From the NCBI GenBank assembly GCA_963579025.1, contig CAUZFZ010000096.1, forward strand, positions 1-41,068: a stretch of DNA of 41,068 nt. The letters run 5' to 3'. Source of the stretch: CAUZFZ01 sp963579025 (GTDB taxonomy: Bacteria; Planctomycetota; Planctomycetia; Planctomycetales; Planctomycetaceae). Made by a program: the position numbers and the translations under genes. Of this stretch, positions 17,668 to 26,538 are shown one piece after another (positions within the stretch are counted from its first letter, which is position 1; each line of letters starts with the position of its first letter). Under the pieces are notes generated by a model. The model ran no database searches. It saw only the letters and a list, made by a program, of their open reading frames with translations, and was not told the origin of the DNA.

Positions 17668-17697
17668 GAACTCTCCAATTCGCATGGCCTACGACAA

Positions 17698-19371
17698 TTA
17701 CCGGTTAAATCGAAACTCTGAACACGATACGAGCACCCACATGGCCTCTTCCATTTTCTGCGAAGCAAGCTTCGTGTCTTTCGGGTCCACGTTCAGGTAA
17801 CTGACAAAACGCTCTTGCTCTTCTGCGGTTGGCATTCGGCTCAGGACCGTCAGAAACATCCGCTCGACTTTGGTCTCCCAGGTATCCGTGCTCTTGAGCA
17901 GACTGTCGGCCAGATTGTCGTTGCGGGGCTGACACAATCCGCGAAACACGTCCCCGTTGTGAATGAAGAGATGCTCCGACAGGCTGCCCTGGAAAACGCC
18001 CTGGCCGTCTGTCGGTTCGCCCAGGTATTCCAACATGTGATTCGTCGGCGCGCTCTTCAGCGCCGCCTCGACGCCCAGTCCGGTCGCCAGATGCAGCGAC
18101 GCGGTTAGCTCCTCGACGCTCAGCGGCCGGACGCGAGCGCGTTGGTAGAACCTGGGCTGCGCGTCCGTGGTCGAGCCGACATCGGCTGCCTGATACGCCT
18201 TGCTGTTGACGATCTCGCGAATCAGCCATTTCAAATCGAACTCGTGTGCGACGAACTCCGTCTCGATTGCCGTGAGCAAGTCCGGCAGGCTGGGTTCGTT
18301 GGCCTGATTGAAGTCATCGATTGGATGGACAAATCCGCGGCCCATGAATTGAGCCCAGATTCGATTCACCGCAGCCCGCGCGAGATATGGGTTGTCCTTC
18401 GCCGTGACCCACTGGACGACTTTCTCGCGACGCGAAAACAGCGGTCTGGCTGGAGCCTGTTTTGGCTCCACTTTCGGCTCCTTGAAGTCGGCCGGTATCA
18501 CCGGCTCCTGCAGTTCCTCGCCGCCCAGAAACTTCGGTTTGACCGGTTCGGCCTTCGTACCGGGCTTGACGTCTTTCGCGGTGAAGCTGACATCGCCGGT
18601 ACTCTTCTCGCCCACAAAGAACTTCTTGATGTGCGGTGTCGCTCCATCCGCTTCGACGACGTAGGTACGCACGAAGAACCCGGCCATGCCGTAGTAATCA
18701 CGCTGCGTCCAGGACTCGAAGGGATGATCGTGACACTTGGCGCATTGCAACTGCGTACCGAGAAACAGCCGCATCGTGGCGGACGTCAAATTGTCCGAAT
18801 TTCGATGCGCCACATAGAACAACTTTGAGCCTTCCTCGTCCGCGGTCAGCACTTTGTGGACGATGCGATCGTACGGCTCATTCTTCTCGAACTGCGTCGC
18901 CAGCCAGTTACGGAAAACGTCCCGATTGGAAGAGCGGATGCCCTTTGGAGTCCGACCCAGCAGGTTCACATCCCAGACCTGACCTTGAGACCGTGCGTAA
19001 CGCGGATTGGCCAGCAGCTTGTCGATCAGTTCCTCACGTCTTTTGGGATCGGTGTCGGCCAGGAAGGCGGTCGTGTCCTCGTACGTCGGAATCATGCCGA
19101 CCAGGTCGAGATAGACTCGCCGTAAAAACACCGAATCAGTCGATCGCTCCGGCGCTGTGAGTCTTTCCTTCGCCCATGCCGCTTTGACTTCGCGATCGAT
19201 CGTCTCGCGCAGCGCCCCGTCTTCTGCCCGAGTCCACGTCGGCAAGAGCCAAACGATGCAGAGCACGGTAGCCCGCAGCGCAAGCAAGGGAACAAACGAC
19301 TCAATCATGCCGCCCCTGAAACGCGGTTCCCTCACTGTCGCGTCGGGCTGGTGTGTGGCGTACTCGTTCAT
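17698..19371 (-). CDS. DUF1549/DUF1553 protein, short form
   Basis: From ATG 19371 the protein is 557 residues. It has DUF1549 (FLRRVYLDLVGMIPTYEDT near 82), CAKCHDHPF at 210-218, and DUF1553 (YLARAAVNRIWAQFMGRGF, VRPLSVEELTASLHLATG, ending WVLVSCSEFRFN). A good Sec signal (VPLLALRATVLCIVWLLP) starts at the second in-frame ATG, 19308, which also has AGGGG before it. ATG 19371 has AAGGAG 8 bases upstream. Either could be used, and the segment between them is translated family C repeat. A central insert rich in K, P and E (about residues 250-310) is absent from the gene at 1044. The start overlaps a relic DUF1501 tail. Confidence 0.88.
   Translation of the reverse strand: MNEYATHQPDATVREPRFRGGMIESFVPLLALRATVLCIVWLLPTWTRAEDGALRETIDREVKAAWAKERLTAPERSTDSVFLRRVYLDLVGMIPTYEDTTAFLADTDPKRREELIDKLLANPRYARSQGQVWDVNLLGRTPKGIRSSNRDVFRNWLATQFEKNEPYDRIVHKVLTADEEGSKLFYVAHRNSDNLTSATMRLFLGTQLQCAKCHDHPFESWTQRDYYGMAGFFVRTYVVEADGATPHIKKFFVGEKSTGDVSFTAKDVKPGTKAEPVKPKFLGGEELQEPVIPADFKEPKVEPKQAPARPLFSRREKVVQWVTAKDNPYLARAAVNRIWAQFMGRGFVHPIDDFNQANEPSLPDLLTAIETEFVAHEFDLKWLIREIVNSKAYQAADVGSTTDAQPRFYQRARVRPLSVEELTASLHLATGLGVEAALKSAPTNHMLEYLGEPTDGQGVFQGSLSEHLFIHNGDVFRGLCQPRNDNLADSLLKSTDTWETKVERMFLTVLSRMPTAEEQERFVSYLNVDPKDTKLASQKMEEAMWVLVSCSEFRFNR
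19327..19356. repeat. Family C repeat, single arm
   Basis: One arm (TTCCCTCACTGTCGCGTCGG and the following bases) lies within the N-terminal codons between the two candidate starts of the DUF1549 gene. No inverse partner was found nearby. Confidence 0.55.
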
Positions 19372-19443
19372 GCCAAAATCTCCTTTACGACCCGGCCAGC
19401 CATACACATCGGTCAAGCGGTAATCCCGACCGGCGTGGCGTTG
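19368..19443 (-). pseudogene. Relic of a DUF1501 C-terminus
   Basis: The peptide RHAGRDYRLTDVYG matches the last 25 residues of the DUF1501 protein at 10454 (RHAGRDYRLTDVHG). After a one-base frame change the sequence goes on as RVVKEILA and TGA, matching RVVQEILA in the protein at 34828. The TGA overlaps ATG 19371 of the next gene as ATGA. The AAGGAG inside the relic is the ribosome binding site of that gene. Confidence 0.8.
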
Positions 19444-19554
19444 CTTTAGCCACTGGCGCCGCGAGGAATGCGGAGTACGGCCTGCGGAGTGCGGATTGGA
19501 CAGAGCGGTCATTGTCGGTTTCACTGGGTTTGATGTTCGTGACGGAGAGCTGGA

Positions 19555-20859
19555 TCAAATGCCTGTCAGCCGCTCCTTCGAGTCGCCAAAGCGGTCGAGT
19601 TCCAGGCCGCCCCAGTCCATGAGGCTGAGGAACAGGCTGCACATGCGACGGTTGGGAGCATCGAGGTAGTCGAGCACGCGGCCTCCGCGGAGCTTGCCGC
19701 CCGCTCCGCCGAGCAGGACCACCGGCAATTGTTTAGCGTCATGGTTGCCGTGGATCATGCTTGAACAGTGCATGATGGCCGTATTGTCGAGCAGCGTGCG
19801 ATCACCTTCTTTGACTTCCGCCATCCGTTCGCACAGGTAGGCGAGCTGGGACGTGAAGAACTGGTTGACCGCGACGAGTTCCTGCGGCTGGGTGTGGGCC
19901 ATCTGGTGATGCTGATCTTTGGCGCCGGCGTGAGTGTGGGTTTCGGCGGAGCCATCGTTGCAATACTTGAGGGTCGCGATCCGGGTGGTGTCGGTGCGAA
20001 AGGCCAGCAGCACGATATCGTTCATCAGCTTCCAGTAGTCCGGGATCTCAGCGGGAATGCCATCGGCGGGCCGCGGGCGATCGGGGGCGGTCAGGGTTGG
20101 CTTCCAGCCGCCGGCCTCGCGTTCCTGTCCGGCCCGCTTGATGCGTCCCTCGATCTCGTGAACGCTGCCGAGATACTCCTCGAACCGCTGCCGGTCCGAG
20201 ACGGAGAGTCGCTGCCGCAGCGACCGGGCGTCTTCGAGCACGGCGTCAACGATTCGGCGGTCGCCGCGGTTGGGCTCGGTGCGGAAGAGCCGGTCGAAGG
20301 CCAGCGCCGGACGCGTTTCCGTCCAGGTCGGCGACACCGCCGTGCTCCACGAAATGTGGGAGCTGTAAAGCAACGGATGCCCGTCCTGGAGCCCCGGAAT
20401 CGGCCCTTCGCAGCCGAGCACCAGCGATGGTATCCGCGTGCGGTCGCCGATCCGCTGCGCCATCAACTGGTCGAAACTGACACCCGTGTGGACCTCGGTC
20501 TTCGACATCGGTGCGCCGCTGAGCATGTTCCCCGTCTGCATGCAGTGGATGACCCCATTGTTGGCCTTCTCGTTCCACAGACCGCGGAGGAAGACCAACC
20601 GCTGCTTCCAGGGCTCAAGCGGCTTCAGGCACGGCCCGAGTTCCATACCGGCGCCCTCCCCCTTGGCCCACCAGTGATTCGAGTGGAAGCCCATGCCGGT
20701 GAAGGTGACGAGCGTGCGGGTCGGCGGCTGATCATCGGTGGCACTGCTTCCCGCGCCCGCGGCGAAGGACAGCGATTCGAGCCACGGCAGAGCCATCGAG
20801 ACGCCGAGTCCGTGCAACAGCGTGCGTCGCGAGAAGGTCGAAGCGGATGGGATGGGCAT
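19555..20859 (-). CDS. DUF1552 (HXXSHH) protein, Tat-exported
   Basis: This 434-residue protein of the DUF1552/HXXSHH family has a Tat motif SRRTLLHGLGVSMALPW at residues 10-26, GMGFHSNHWW near 55, and a histidine cluster DQHHQMAHTQ near 314-323. The family name motif HxxSHH appears here as HQMAHT, so two of its residues differ. The family is thought to be related in fold to DUF1501 and its reaction is unknown. AGGA sits about 7 bases before ATG 20859. The gene ends 30 bp before the furthest possible DUF1549 start downstream and follows the large DUF1592-type gene by 65 bp, the usual partner of DUF1552 in planctomycetes. Confidence 0.9.
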   Translation of the reverse strand: MPIPSASTFSRRTLLHGLGVSMALPWLESLSFAAGAGSSATDDQPPTRTLVTFTGMGFHSNHWWAKGEGAGMELGPCLKPLEPWKQRLVFLRGLWNEKANNGVIHCMQTGNMLSGAPMSKTEVHTGVSFDQLMAQRIGDRTRIPSLVLGCEGPIPGLQDGHPLLYSSHISWSTAVSPTWTETRPALAFDRLFRTEPNRGDRRIVDAVLEDARSLRQRLSVSDRQRFEEYLGSVHEIEGRIKRAGQEREAGGWKPTLTAPDRPRPADGIPAEIPDYWKLMNDIVLLAFRTDTTRIATLKYCNDGSAETHTHAGAKDQHHQMAHTQPQELVAVNQFFTSQLAYLCERMAEVKEGDRTLLDNTAIMHCSSMIHGNHDAKQLPVVLLGGAGGKLRGGRVLDYLDAPNRRMCSLFLSLMDWGGLELDRFGDSKERLTGI

Positions 20860-20924
20860 GGGAATGTCCTGTGATAGAGAGGAGTATTTGATTGTCGGCT
20901 TTCGCGGAGAAAGGCGCCTATGGG

Positions 20925-23900
20925 TTAAGGAGCTGCGTTCGTCGTTGGCGCGGTGGCCGCCGGCCGAATGCAGCGAAACTGCTCGCTGCGAACGATGATG
21001 AGCAAGGCGTCCGACCAGCGACCGCCGTCGTCCATGGTCTTCGTCAGTTCGTCGACCAGCTTCCGATCGGAAAGCTGCACGGCGCGGCCCAGCGCGTAGC
21101 CCGTCAGTTTGTGAGCGAGCGCCCGCAGCAAGTCCTCGCGCCGCGGGCCGGCGAGGTAGTCCCGCAAGCCGGAGAAGCCATCGATCTCGACGCCGTCGCG
21201 CGTGGTCGCCTTGGCGTCGCCAGGCTTCAGATCTTTGGCGGGCCGCAGCCGGCCGAGAGCGTCGAATTGTTCAAGCGTCATGCCGTAGGGATCGATGCGG
21301 ACGTGGCAGTTGGCACAGGCCGGGGCCTTACGGTGACGCTCGGTGATCTCGCGCACGCTGAGCCCGTCGGGAGGGGTTTCGGGCAGCGGCGGCACGCCGG
21401 GTGGGGTCTTGGGCAGCCGCTCGCCGAGCATCTGAACCACCCACGCGCCGCGTTTGACGGGGCTGGTGCGGGCGGCCGCCGCTGTCTTTGCGAGCACCGC
21501 GCCAAAGCCGAGCAACCCGCCGCGACCGTAGGCGGCAACCTTCTCGATGCGTCGCCACTCCGGACCGGTCACGCCGGGGATGCCGTAGTGCCTGGCGAGG
21601 ACATCGTTGGCGACCATTGCATCGGCGGCAATCACGTCGGCGACCGGACGGTCGTTCACGAGCAGATCTTCGAAGAACCGCACCGGCTCCTCGGCCAACG
21701 CGTCGCGCACTGCCGGCGTGAACTCGGGGAAGTGCTTCAGGTTTCGGCCGTGGTTGGTGACGAAGTCCCGCACGCCCAGCCAACGGGCGCCGAACTCCGC
21801 GGCCATGCCCCGCATCCGGGCGTCCTTCAGCATGCGTCGCAGTTGTTCCTCCATGACCGTCGGCTCGTGGAGCCGCGCGGCCTTCGCCCGCAGTTCGTCG
21901 TCGGGGATCGAATCCCACAGCAGGAAACTCAGCCGCGTTGCCAATTCGTCGCCCGACACCGGCTGCCAGTGCGGTCCGGTCGCCGGCTGCTCGACCCGGT
22001 AGAGGAACCACGGCGACGAGAGGACCCGGGCGACTGCGGCGCGAAAAGCTGGATCATGCTTGGCGCCTTCGGCACGTTCGACGCGGTAGGACGCGAGGAT
22101 CGCCTCGCGTTCGTCCGCGGCGAGTGGGCGGCGCCATGCGCGGGCGGCAAAGGCTAGCAGCGCCTCAAGGTGTCCCGGTTCCGCAGCGACTTGGGCCGCG
22201 AGGAAGTCCTGCTCATCGCGTTTGATCCGTTCCTCAAACTCCTGGATGTAGAAGAACATGATTCGCGCGCCGTCGTTCGGCTTGCGGTAGTACTGCACGA
22301 GTCCCTCATACGCGATCGGGGTGGCGAGCGCTTGCTCGCTGACAAACTCCAGCTCGCTCCACAGCCGGTCGAGTTCCGTGCGGCCCGCCTCGTCGAGCAG
22401 CAGCCGACGCAACGGCTCGTCTTCGCGGCGGTACAAGAACACGCTCCCCTGGGCGTCTCGAGGGATAATCGGTTGAAACAGGACCGTCGGCGGAAAGAGG
22501 GCGCGAAACTCCGCAGCCGGTCGAGCCCGTTCGGCGGCGACGCGCGGATGCACGATCTGCGCGGCATGCGGGTCGCCGACTTCAGCTTTGGCGACCGGCT
22601 CAGCCAATCTCCCGCCACCGCCCGTAGCAGCGATCAGGAATGCCTGAACCGCTGACGTCTCCGGGCTGGCTTCACCTAAGCTCACATCGGCGCGGAGAAA
22701 CCGAGGCAGCGTCAGTGCCTTCTGCAGCTCGGCCGGCAATTTTCTCAGATCGATGACGACCTCGGCGCCGGCAGCCGTGACCAGAGCGGACTTTGGCACC
22801 GGTCGCCCCTGCGGGTGCTGGCCGAATTTGAGTCCCGACGCTTGCTCGATGGCCGCACCCAATTCGGGATGCTCCGCAAACACCAGCGGCGAACCGTCAC
22901 CACCTTCCAGTCGCAGCCGGTCCCAGACCACGAAGGTGTCGGGCTGAGCGGGCAGCGCGACCATTCGGAAGAGCGGCTCACGGGCCGCACCCTCGACCCG
23001 CTCGCGAGCGACCACGCGACGCAGATCCTCCCAGGCGGGAAAGCCATTGCCAACCGCGAGGGCCGCATTCCGATTGTAGTTGCCTTGAAACAACTGGTCC
23101 TGCGCGGCCTTGATCGCCTCCAGGACCGGTGCCGGATCGGTGGTAGCCGCCCGCCACTTTTCTCGGATGTGGTCGAGCAGTGCCGGAGCGGGACCGGGAT
23201 CCGGCAGATCAGTGGACGCACTGCCCAGATCGGCCAGTGCCTGTCCCAAATCCGTAGCCGCGACATGCGACAGCTCGAACGAGACTCCATCGAGACCGGC
23301 AGGATGGGCATCAGCAACGCGGCCAGAGACCAATAAATCACCAGCAATCGGACTCGTCCAGGCGACCGCCACGGGGCGTTTCTGTCCGGGATGTACAAAG
23401 AAAGTTCGTGCGGGCAACTTCGTCCAAAGCTGCAAATCCTCGGCAGCCGAGTTCACAAAGACCGAGGGTTCGGAACCGATGCTCCACGATTTCAGTTCAG
23501 GCCGTCCCGCGTTGCTGTCGCGCCGTTCGGTTAGGAACACCGGAGTGGATGTCGTTTCCAGGAAGCTCCAACGGGCCTCGTGCTTGTCTGACCACGGGTT
23601 CCCCTTCATCAGATTGGGAATCAAATCAGAGACGCTCCAGGTTCGCTGCTTGCCGGCTGTTTCGTGAATCGTCCATTCGATGAGTGTGCTGTCGGCTCCG
23701 TAGTTTTCGTTCGGAAGCACGGTCAGGAGGAGCAGTTCGCCGCGTTGAACCGAGACCTTGCGCTCGAAGGGAACCGAGCCCCCTTCCGCGACTTTCGACT
23801 CTGCGAGGACACGTTTCGACGAAGCCCACTGGGACTTGATCTTCTGGGAAGCGACCTGCCGTCGTTGTTTCCGGGCTTCAATCTCGGCCGCCTTCTCTCG

Positions 23901-24821
23901 CCACTGCTTCATCCGAGCCTTGACTTCCGCTGGCGGCGACGATGTGGCCGTCGTGCCGCTAAGTCCCTCCCAAAGCGCGGTTAGGTAAGTCGCATTGAGC
24001 TTCTCCTCGGCGGCCACAGCAGCGATGGCAGCGGGGCCGCCGGTGAACTTGTCGCGATGGCGCAGGGTCGCCGAGAGGTGCGCCGCCAGCGGCGGCTCTC
24101 CGTTCGGACCAGCGTAGCGGGCGTGGAAGCTGCGGAGCGATTTCAGCGTTTCTGCGGTCCAGGTCGGCCGGTCCGGCGAGGGGGAGAATCGAAAACCCTT
24201 GGGCAGAAGCACGGCCCGCGCGGCAACGTCGCGAGCGACTTGGTGGTAGCGTTGGACCAGTTCGGGCGTCACCGGCATCGCCTCCCCTACGTTGGCGAAG
24301 CCCTCGCCGCCGACGCTGTCGACGGGAAACTCGCGGACCTGCGTTGGCCGCATGTCCATGCCGGTGAGATCGCGGACCGCGTTGTCGTACTCCGTGTTGC
24401 TCAGCCGACGCAGCGTCACCGGCCCGGGGTCGCCGGCCCGCGCGGCCGCCTCGGCATCGAGCGCCGCCGTGATCCAGCCCAGCAGTTGTTGCCGCTCGGC
24501 CTGGCTTGGCTGCGGCGCGTCCTTCGGCGGCATGTCGCCTCCGCGCACCCGTTCGGCGATGTCGTCGAGCACCTTGGGCCGGGCGAGGATCGCCTTGGCG
24601 GTACCGAAGCTCGTGAGATCGAGATCGTTGTCATCGGGCCTCTTCCCATGGCACTTTCCGCATGTCCTGACGAGCAGCGGGTGGATCTGCTTGGCATACG
24701 ATTGCGCGAGGTCGTCAGCACCATCGGCAGAGGCGGCGGTGAGCGTGAGACACGCCAGCAGCGCGAGGCAGAGCCTCGGTCGAAATCGACGACGAGAATG
24801 AAGCGCGTGAGCGATTTTCAT
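20925..24821 (-). CDS. DUF1587-DUF1595-DUF1592-DUF1588-DUF1585 cytochrome-like protein
   Basis: The 1298 residues comprise: Sec signal (about 14-33); PSCyt1-like part with CGKCH at 54-58 and GGDMPP near 95; DUF1587 (about 135-197, VTLRRLSNTEYDNAVRDLTG); a long region (200-850) with a charged helix near 310-345 and a beta-rich part; DUF1595 (about 880-945, AFAARAWRRPLAADE); DUF1592 (about 955-1085, ATRLSFLLWDSIPDDELR); DUF1588 with CANCH near 1169-1173; and DUF1585 (about 1215-1285, ending IVRSEQFR). Two CxxCH motifs suggest two haems, which is an inference. ATG 24821 is preferred to GTG 24854 on start-codon grounds. The DUF1552 gene follows and DUF1501 precedes, so it has both possible partners. 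Confidence 0.9.
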   Translation of the reverse strand: MKIAHALHSRRRFRPRLCLALLACLTLTAASADGADDLAQSYAKQIHPLLVRTCGKCHGKRPDDNDLDLTSFGTAKAILARPKVLDDIAERVRGGDMPPKDAPQPSQAERQQLLGWITAALDAEAAARAGDPGPVTLRRLSNTEYDNAVRDLTGMDMRPTQVREFPVDSVGGEGFANVGEAMPVTPELVQRYHQVARDVAARAVLLPKGFRFSPSPDRPTWTAETLKSLRSFHARYAGPNGEPPLAAHLSATLRHRDKFTGGPAAIAAVAAEEKLNATYLTALWEGLSGTTATSSPPAEVKARMKQWREKAAEIEARKQRRQVASQKIKSQWASSKRVLAESKVAEGGSVPFERKVSVQRGELLLLTVLPNENYGADSTLIEWTIHETAGKQRTWSVSDLIPNLMKGNPWSDKHEARWSFLETTSTPVFLTERRDSNAGRPELKSWSIGSEPSVFVNSAAEDLQLWTKLPARTFFVHPGQKRPVAVAWTSPIAGDLLVSGRVADAHPAGLDGVSFELSHVAATDLGQALADLGSASTDLPDPGPAPALLDHIREKWRAATTDPAPVLEAIKAAQDQLFQGNYNRNAALAVGNGFPAWEDLRRVVARERVEGAAREPLFRMVALPAQPDTFVVWDRLRLEGGDGSPLVFAEHPELGAAIEQASGLKFGQHPQGRPVPKSALVTAAGAEVVIDLRKLPAELQKALTLPRFLRADVSLGEASPETSAVQAFLIAATGGGGRLAEPVAKAEVGDPHAAQIVHPRVAAERARPAAEFRALFPPTVLFQPIIPRDAQGSVFLYRREDEPLRRLLLDEAGRTELDRLWSELEFVSEQALATPIAYEGLVQYYRKPNDGARIMFFYIQEFEERIKRDEQDFLAAQVAAEPGHLEALLAFAARAWRRPLAADEREAILASYRVERAEGAKHDPAFRAAVARVLSSPWFLYRVEQPATGPHWQPVSGDELATRLSFLLWDSIPDDELRAKAARLHEPTVMEEQLRRMLKDARMRGMAAEFGARWLGVRDFVTNHGRNLKHFPEFTPAVRDALAEEPVRFFEDLLVNDRPVADVIAADAMVANDVLARHYGIPGVTGPEWRRIEKVAAYGRGGLLGFGAVLAKTAAAARTSPVKRGAWVVQMLGERLPKTPPGVPPLPETPPDGLSVREITERHRKAPACANCHVRIDPYGMTLEQFDALGRLRPAKDLKPGDAKATTRDGVEIDGFSGLRDYLAGPRREDLLRALAHKLTGYALGRAVQLSDRKLVDELTKTMDDGGRWSDALLIIVRSEQFRCIRPAATAPTTNAAP

Positions 24822-24910
24822 ACTATCAATGCGTCCCTTGGTTTTCTTCAGCACGTCTCTCCCACACCTTCCTCACTCAGGAAATCTTCCATCCCCGCCA
24901 TCCAGGTTGC

Positions 24911-24942
24911 TCCCTCGTTGGCGAGTTGGGACTGTGTGTTTT
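24911..24942. repeat. Family C repeat, single arm
   Basis: TCCCTCGTTGGCGAGTTGGG and the following ACTGTGTGTT match the right arm of family C with several changes. It lies between the DUF1501 stop at 24979 and the DUF1592-type start at 24821. The rest of this gap shows nothing else. Confidence 0.5.
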
Positions 24943-24978
24943 AGACTGCGAGTCATTTGTTAAATAAATTCCGCCTCT

Positions 24979-26439
24979 TCAAAACAATTCACTAATCGGC
25001 TGCCCATCGAGGATCACCTTGGACACCTCGGGCGGCAAGAGTTCAGGCGAGATGCGAAGTTCGGCCGCGTCGAACATGGTGTGCAGCACCGTGGTGAGCA
25101 GGTTCTCGGGGCCGTACGGGTCTGAGGCCGGGCGACTGCCAATCCGGTCGGAACGACCGATGGCCTGTCCCATCTTCAGTCCACCGCCAGCCAGCAGCAG
25201 CGGGGTCAATGAGCCATGATGATCGGTGCCAGCGTCTCTGTTGCGCTTGATCGGCGTCCGTCCCATTTCACCGGTGATGACCAGCAGAACCTGATCGCTC
25301 ATCCCGCGCTGCTCAAGATCGTCCAGGAATGCGGCCACCGCATGATCCACCTGGGCTCCCAGCGTGTTCATGCCGACCGGAGTACCGGGATTGTTCGCGC
25401 CGCCACCGTGGAAATCCCAGCTCGAATCGACCACGGTCACGAACCCGCATCCCGCTTCGCATAGACGCCGGGCCAACAGCATTTCCTTGCCCAGCAGGTT
25501 CGTCCACCGCAACTGATCGACGAGCTTCTTCTTTCCTTCAAATAGAAAATGCCTGCCGCCTTCGTGGTAGTCAGCCATGTTGAAGAGGTTGCTCGTATCG
25601 TATTTCGCGACGGTCTGTGGGTCCTCTCCGGAAAGATCGAATGCGTCGGCCACACCGCGAATCAACAGGTCGTACGCGTTTCGTTCTACCTCGCTGATCC
25701 CGTGCAACTCTCCGGTTCGATCCAGGTTGCGAGTCAAGCCGTCGAGTTGTCCGAGTAGCTGATACCGATCAACGAAGCGGTCGTGGGGCAACTGCAGGTT
25801 GAAGTTCCCCAACTGCTCGGAGCTGCCGTTTCTAACAAACCCTTTGTAGACACTACCGAGACTTCCCGCCCCGGCGACATCGCGCTCGATCCTTGGAAGG
25901 CCAAACGTCCCGGTTGGCTGGCCGAGCTTAAGACCGGGCTGCACGGCTTCTGGAATAATGACCGTATTCATCGGCACGCCGGTCCGGGCGTTAAACACAC
26001 CCGTAGCGCTGGCGCACATCGCGCCCATTGCTGCTCCCGACGGATGTCTGCCACTCAGGATGGGTACGTGGTTGTGTGACCCGTCATTTGTGGCGAAAGA
26101 ACGCACCACGGCCACCTTGTCGGCTCGTTGAGCCAACTGCGGGAATGTGCCACCGAACCACACGCCGGGCACTTTCGTCTGAATCTCGCCGGTGCAACTG
26201 CGGTTGTTTTCGGGGACGTTGATTTTTGGATCGAACGTCTCGACCTGGGGTGGTCCTCCTTGCAGAAACAGGAAGACGACCGACTTGCCTTTGTACAGAT
26301 TCTTTTGGGTCGCAGCCTGCGCTTTGGCCGCCAGCAATCCCGGCAACGTCAGGCCACACAGGCTGCCAATGCGAAGAAAGTCGCGGCGGTTGTGAGCGGA
26401 CCGACTTTGAGCAAAACGGGGATCGGTAATGGTCAACAT
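24979..26439 (-). CDS. DUF1501 protein, Tat-exported
   Basis: This 486-residue DUF1501 protein has a Tat motif NRRDFLRIGSLCGL at residues 17-30, GGPPQVETFDPK at 61-72, and GEMGRTP near 389 followed by GTDHHG. It differs from the other copies in GGPP (not GGPS) and GEM (not GEF). The C-terminal string LLTTVLHTMFDAAELRIS resembles the relic tail at 33409-33567, so that relic belongs to this subfamily. There is no clear Shine-Dalgarno sequence. It lies between DUF1552 upstream (96-bp gap with a family C hairpin) and the DUF1592-type gene downstream. Confidence 0.93.
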   Translation of the reverse strand: MLTITDPRFAQSRSAHNRRDFLRIGSLCGLTLPGLLAAKAQAATQKNLYKGKSVVFLFLQGGPPQVETFDPKINVPENNRSCTGEIQTKVPGVWFGGTFPQLAQRADKVAVVRSFATNDGSHNHVPILSGRHPSGAAMGAMCASATGVFNARTGVPMNTVIIPEAVQPGLKLGQPTGTFGLPRIERDVAGAGSLGSVYKGFVRNGSSEQLGNFNLQLPHDRFVDRYQLLGQLDGLTRNLDRTGELHGISEVERNAYDLLIRGVADAFDLSGEDPQTVAKYDTSNLFNMADYHEGGRHFLFEGKKKLVDQLRWTNLLGKEMLLARRLCEAGCGFVTVVDSSWDFHGGGANNPGTPVGMNTLGAQVDHAVAAFLDDLEQRGMSDQVLLVITGEMGRTPIKRNRDAGTDHHGSLTPLLLAGGGLKMGQAIGRSDRIGSRPASDPYGPENLLTTVLHTMFDAAELRISPELLPPEVSKVILDGQPISELF

Positions 26440-26469
26440 CGTCTGGCATCCTTGTTGGAACGTTGTCAG

Positions 26470-26538
26470 TAGGATGTCACTGGCTCGACACGCCAGCGAG
26501 CGTTTCCCTGCTTGCGCAGCCGGCTTGTGTCCATCCTA
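26470..26538. repeat. Family C-related hairpin with TAGGATG ends
   Basis: TAGGATG (26470-26476) and CATCCTA (26532-26538) bracket two diverged family C arms (CTCGACACGCCAGCGAG and CTTGCGCAGCCGGCTTGTGT). The TAG of the upstream DUF1552 gene (26536-26538) lies in the outer arm, so the element touches that gene's last codon. Confidence 0.6.

Noticed and set aside
19768..22157. Long plus-strand open frames (368 codons from 19768, 421 codons from 20892)
   Set aside because: They lie antisense to the DUF1552 and DUF1592-type genes, have no recognisable domains and show the arginine- and histidine-rich composition of shadow frames in GC-rich DNA.
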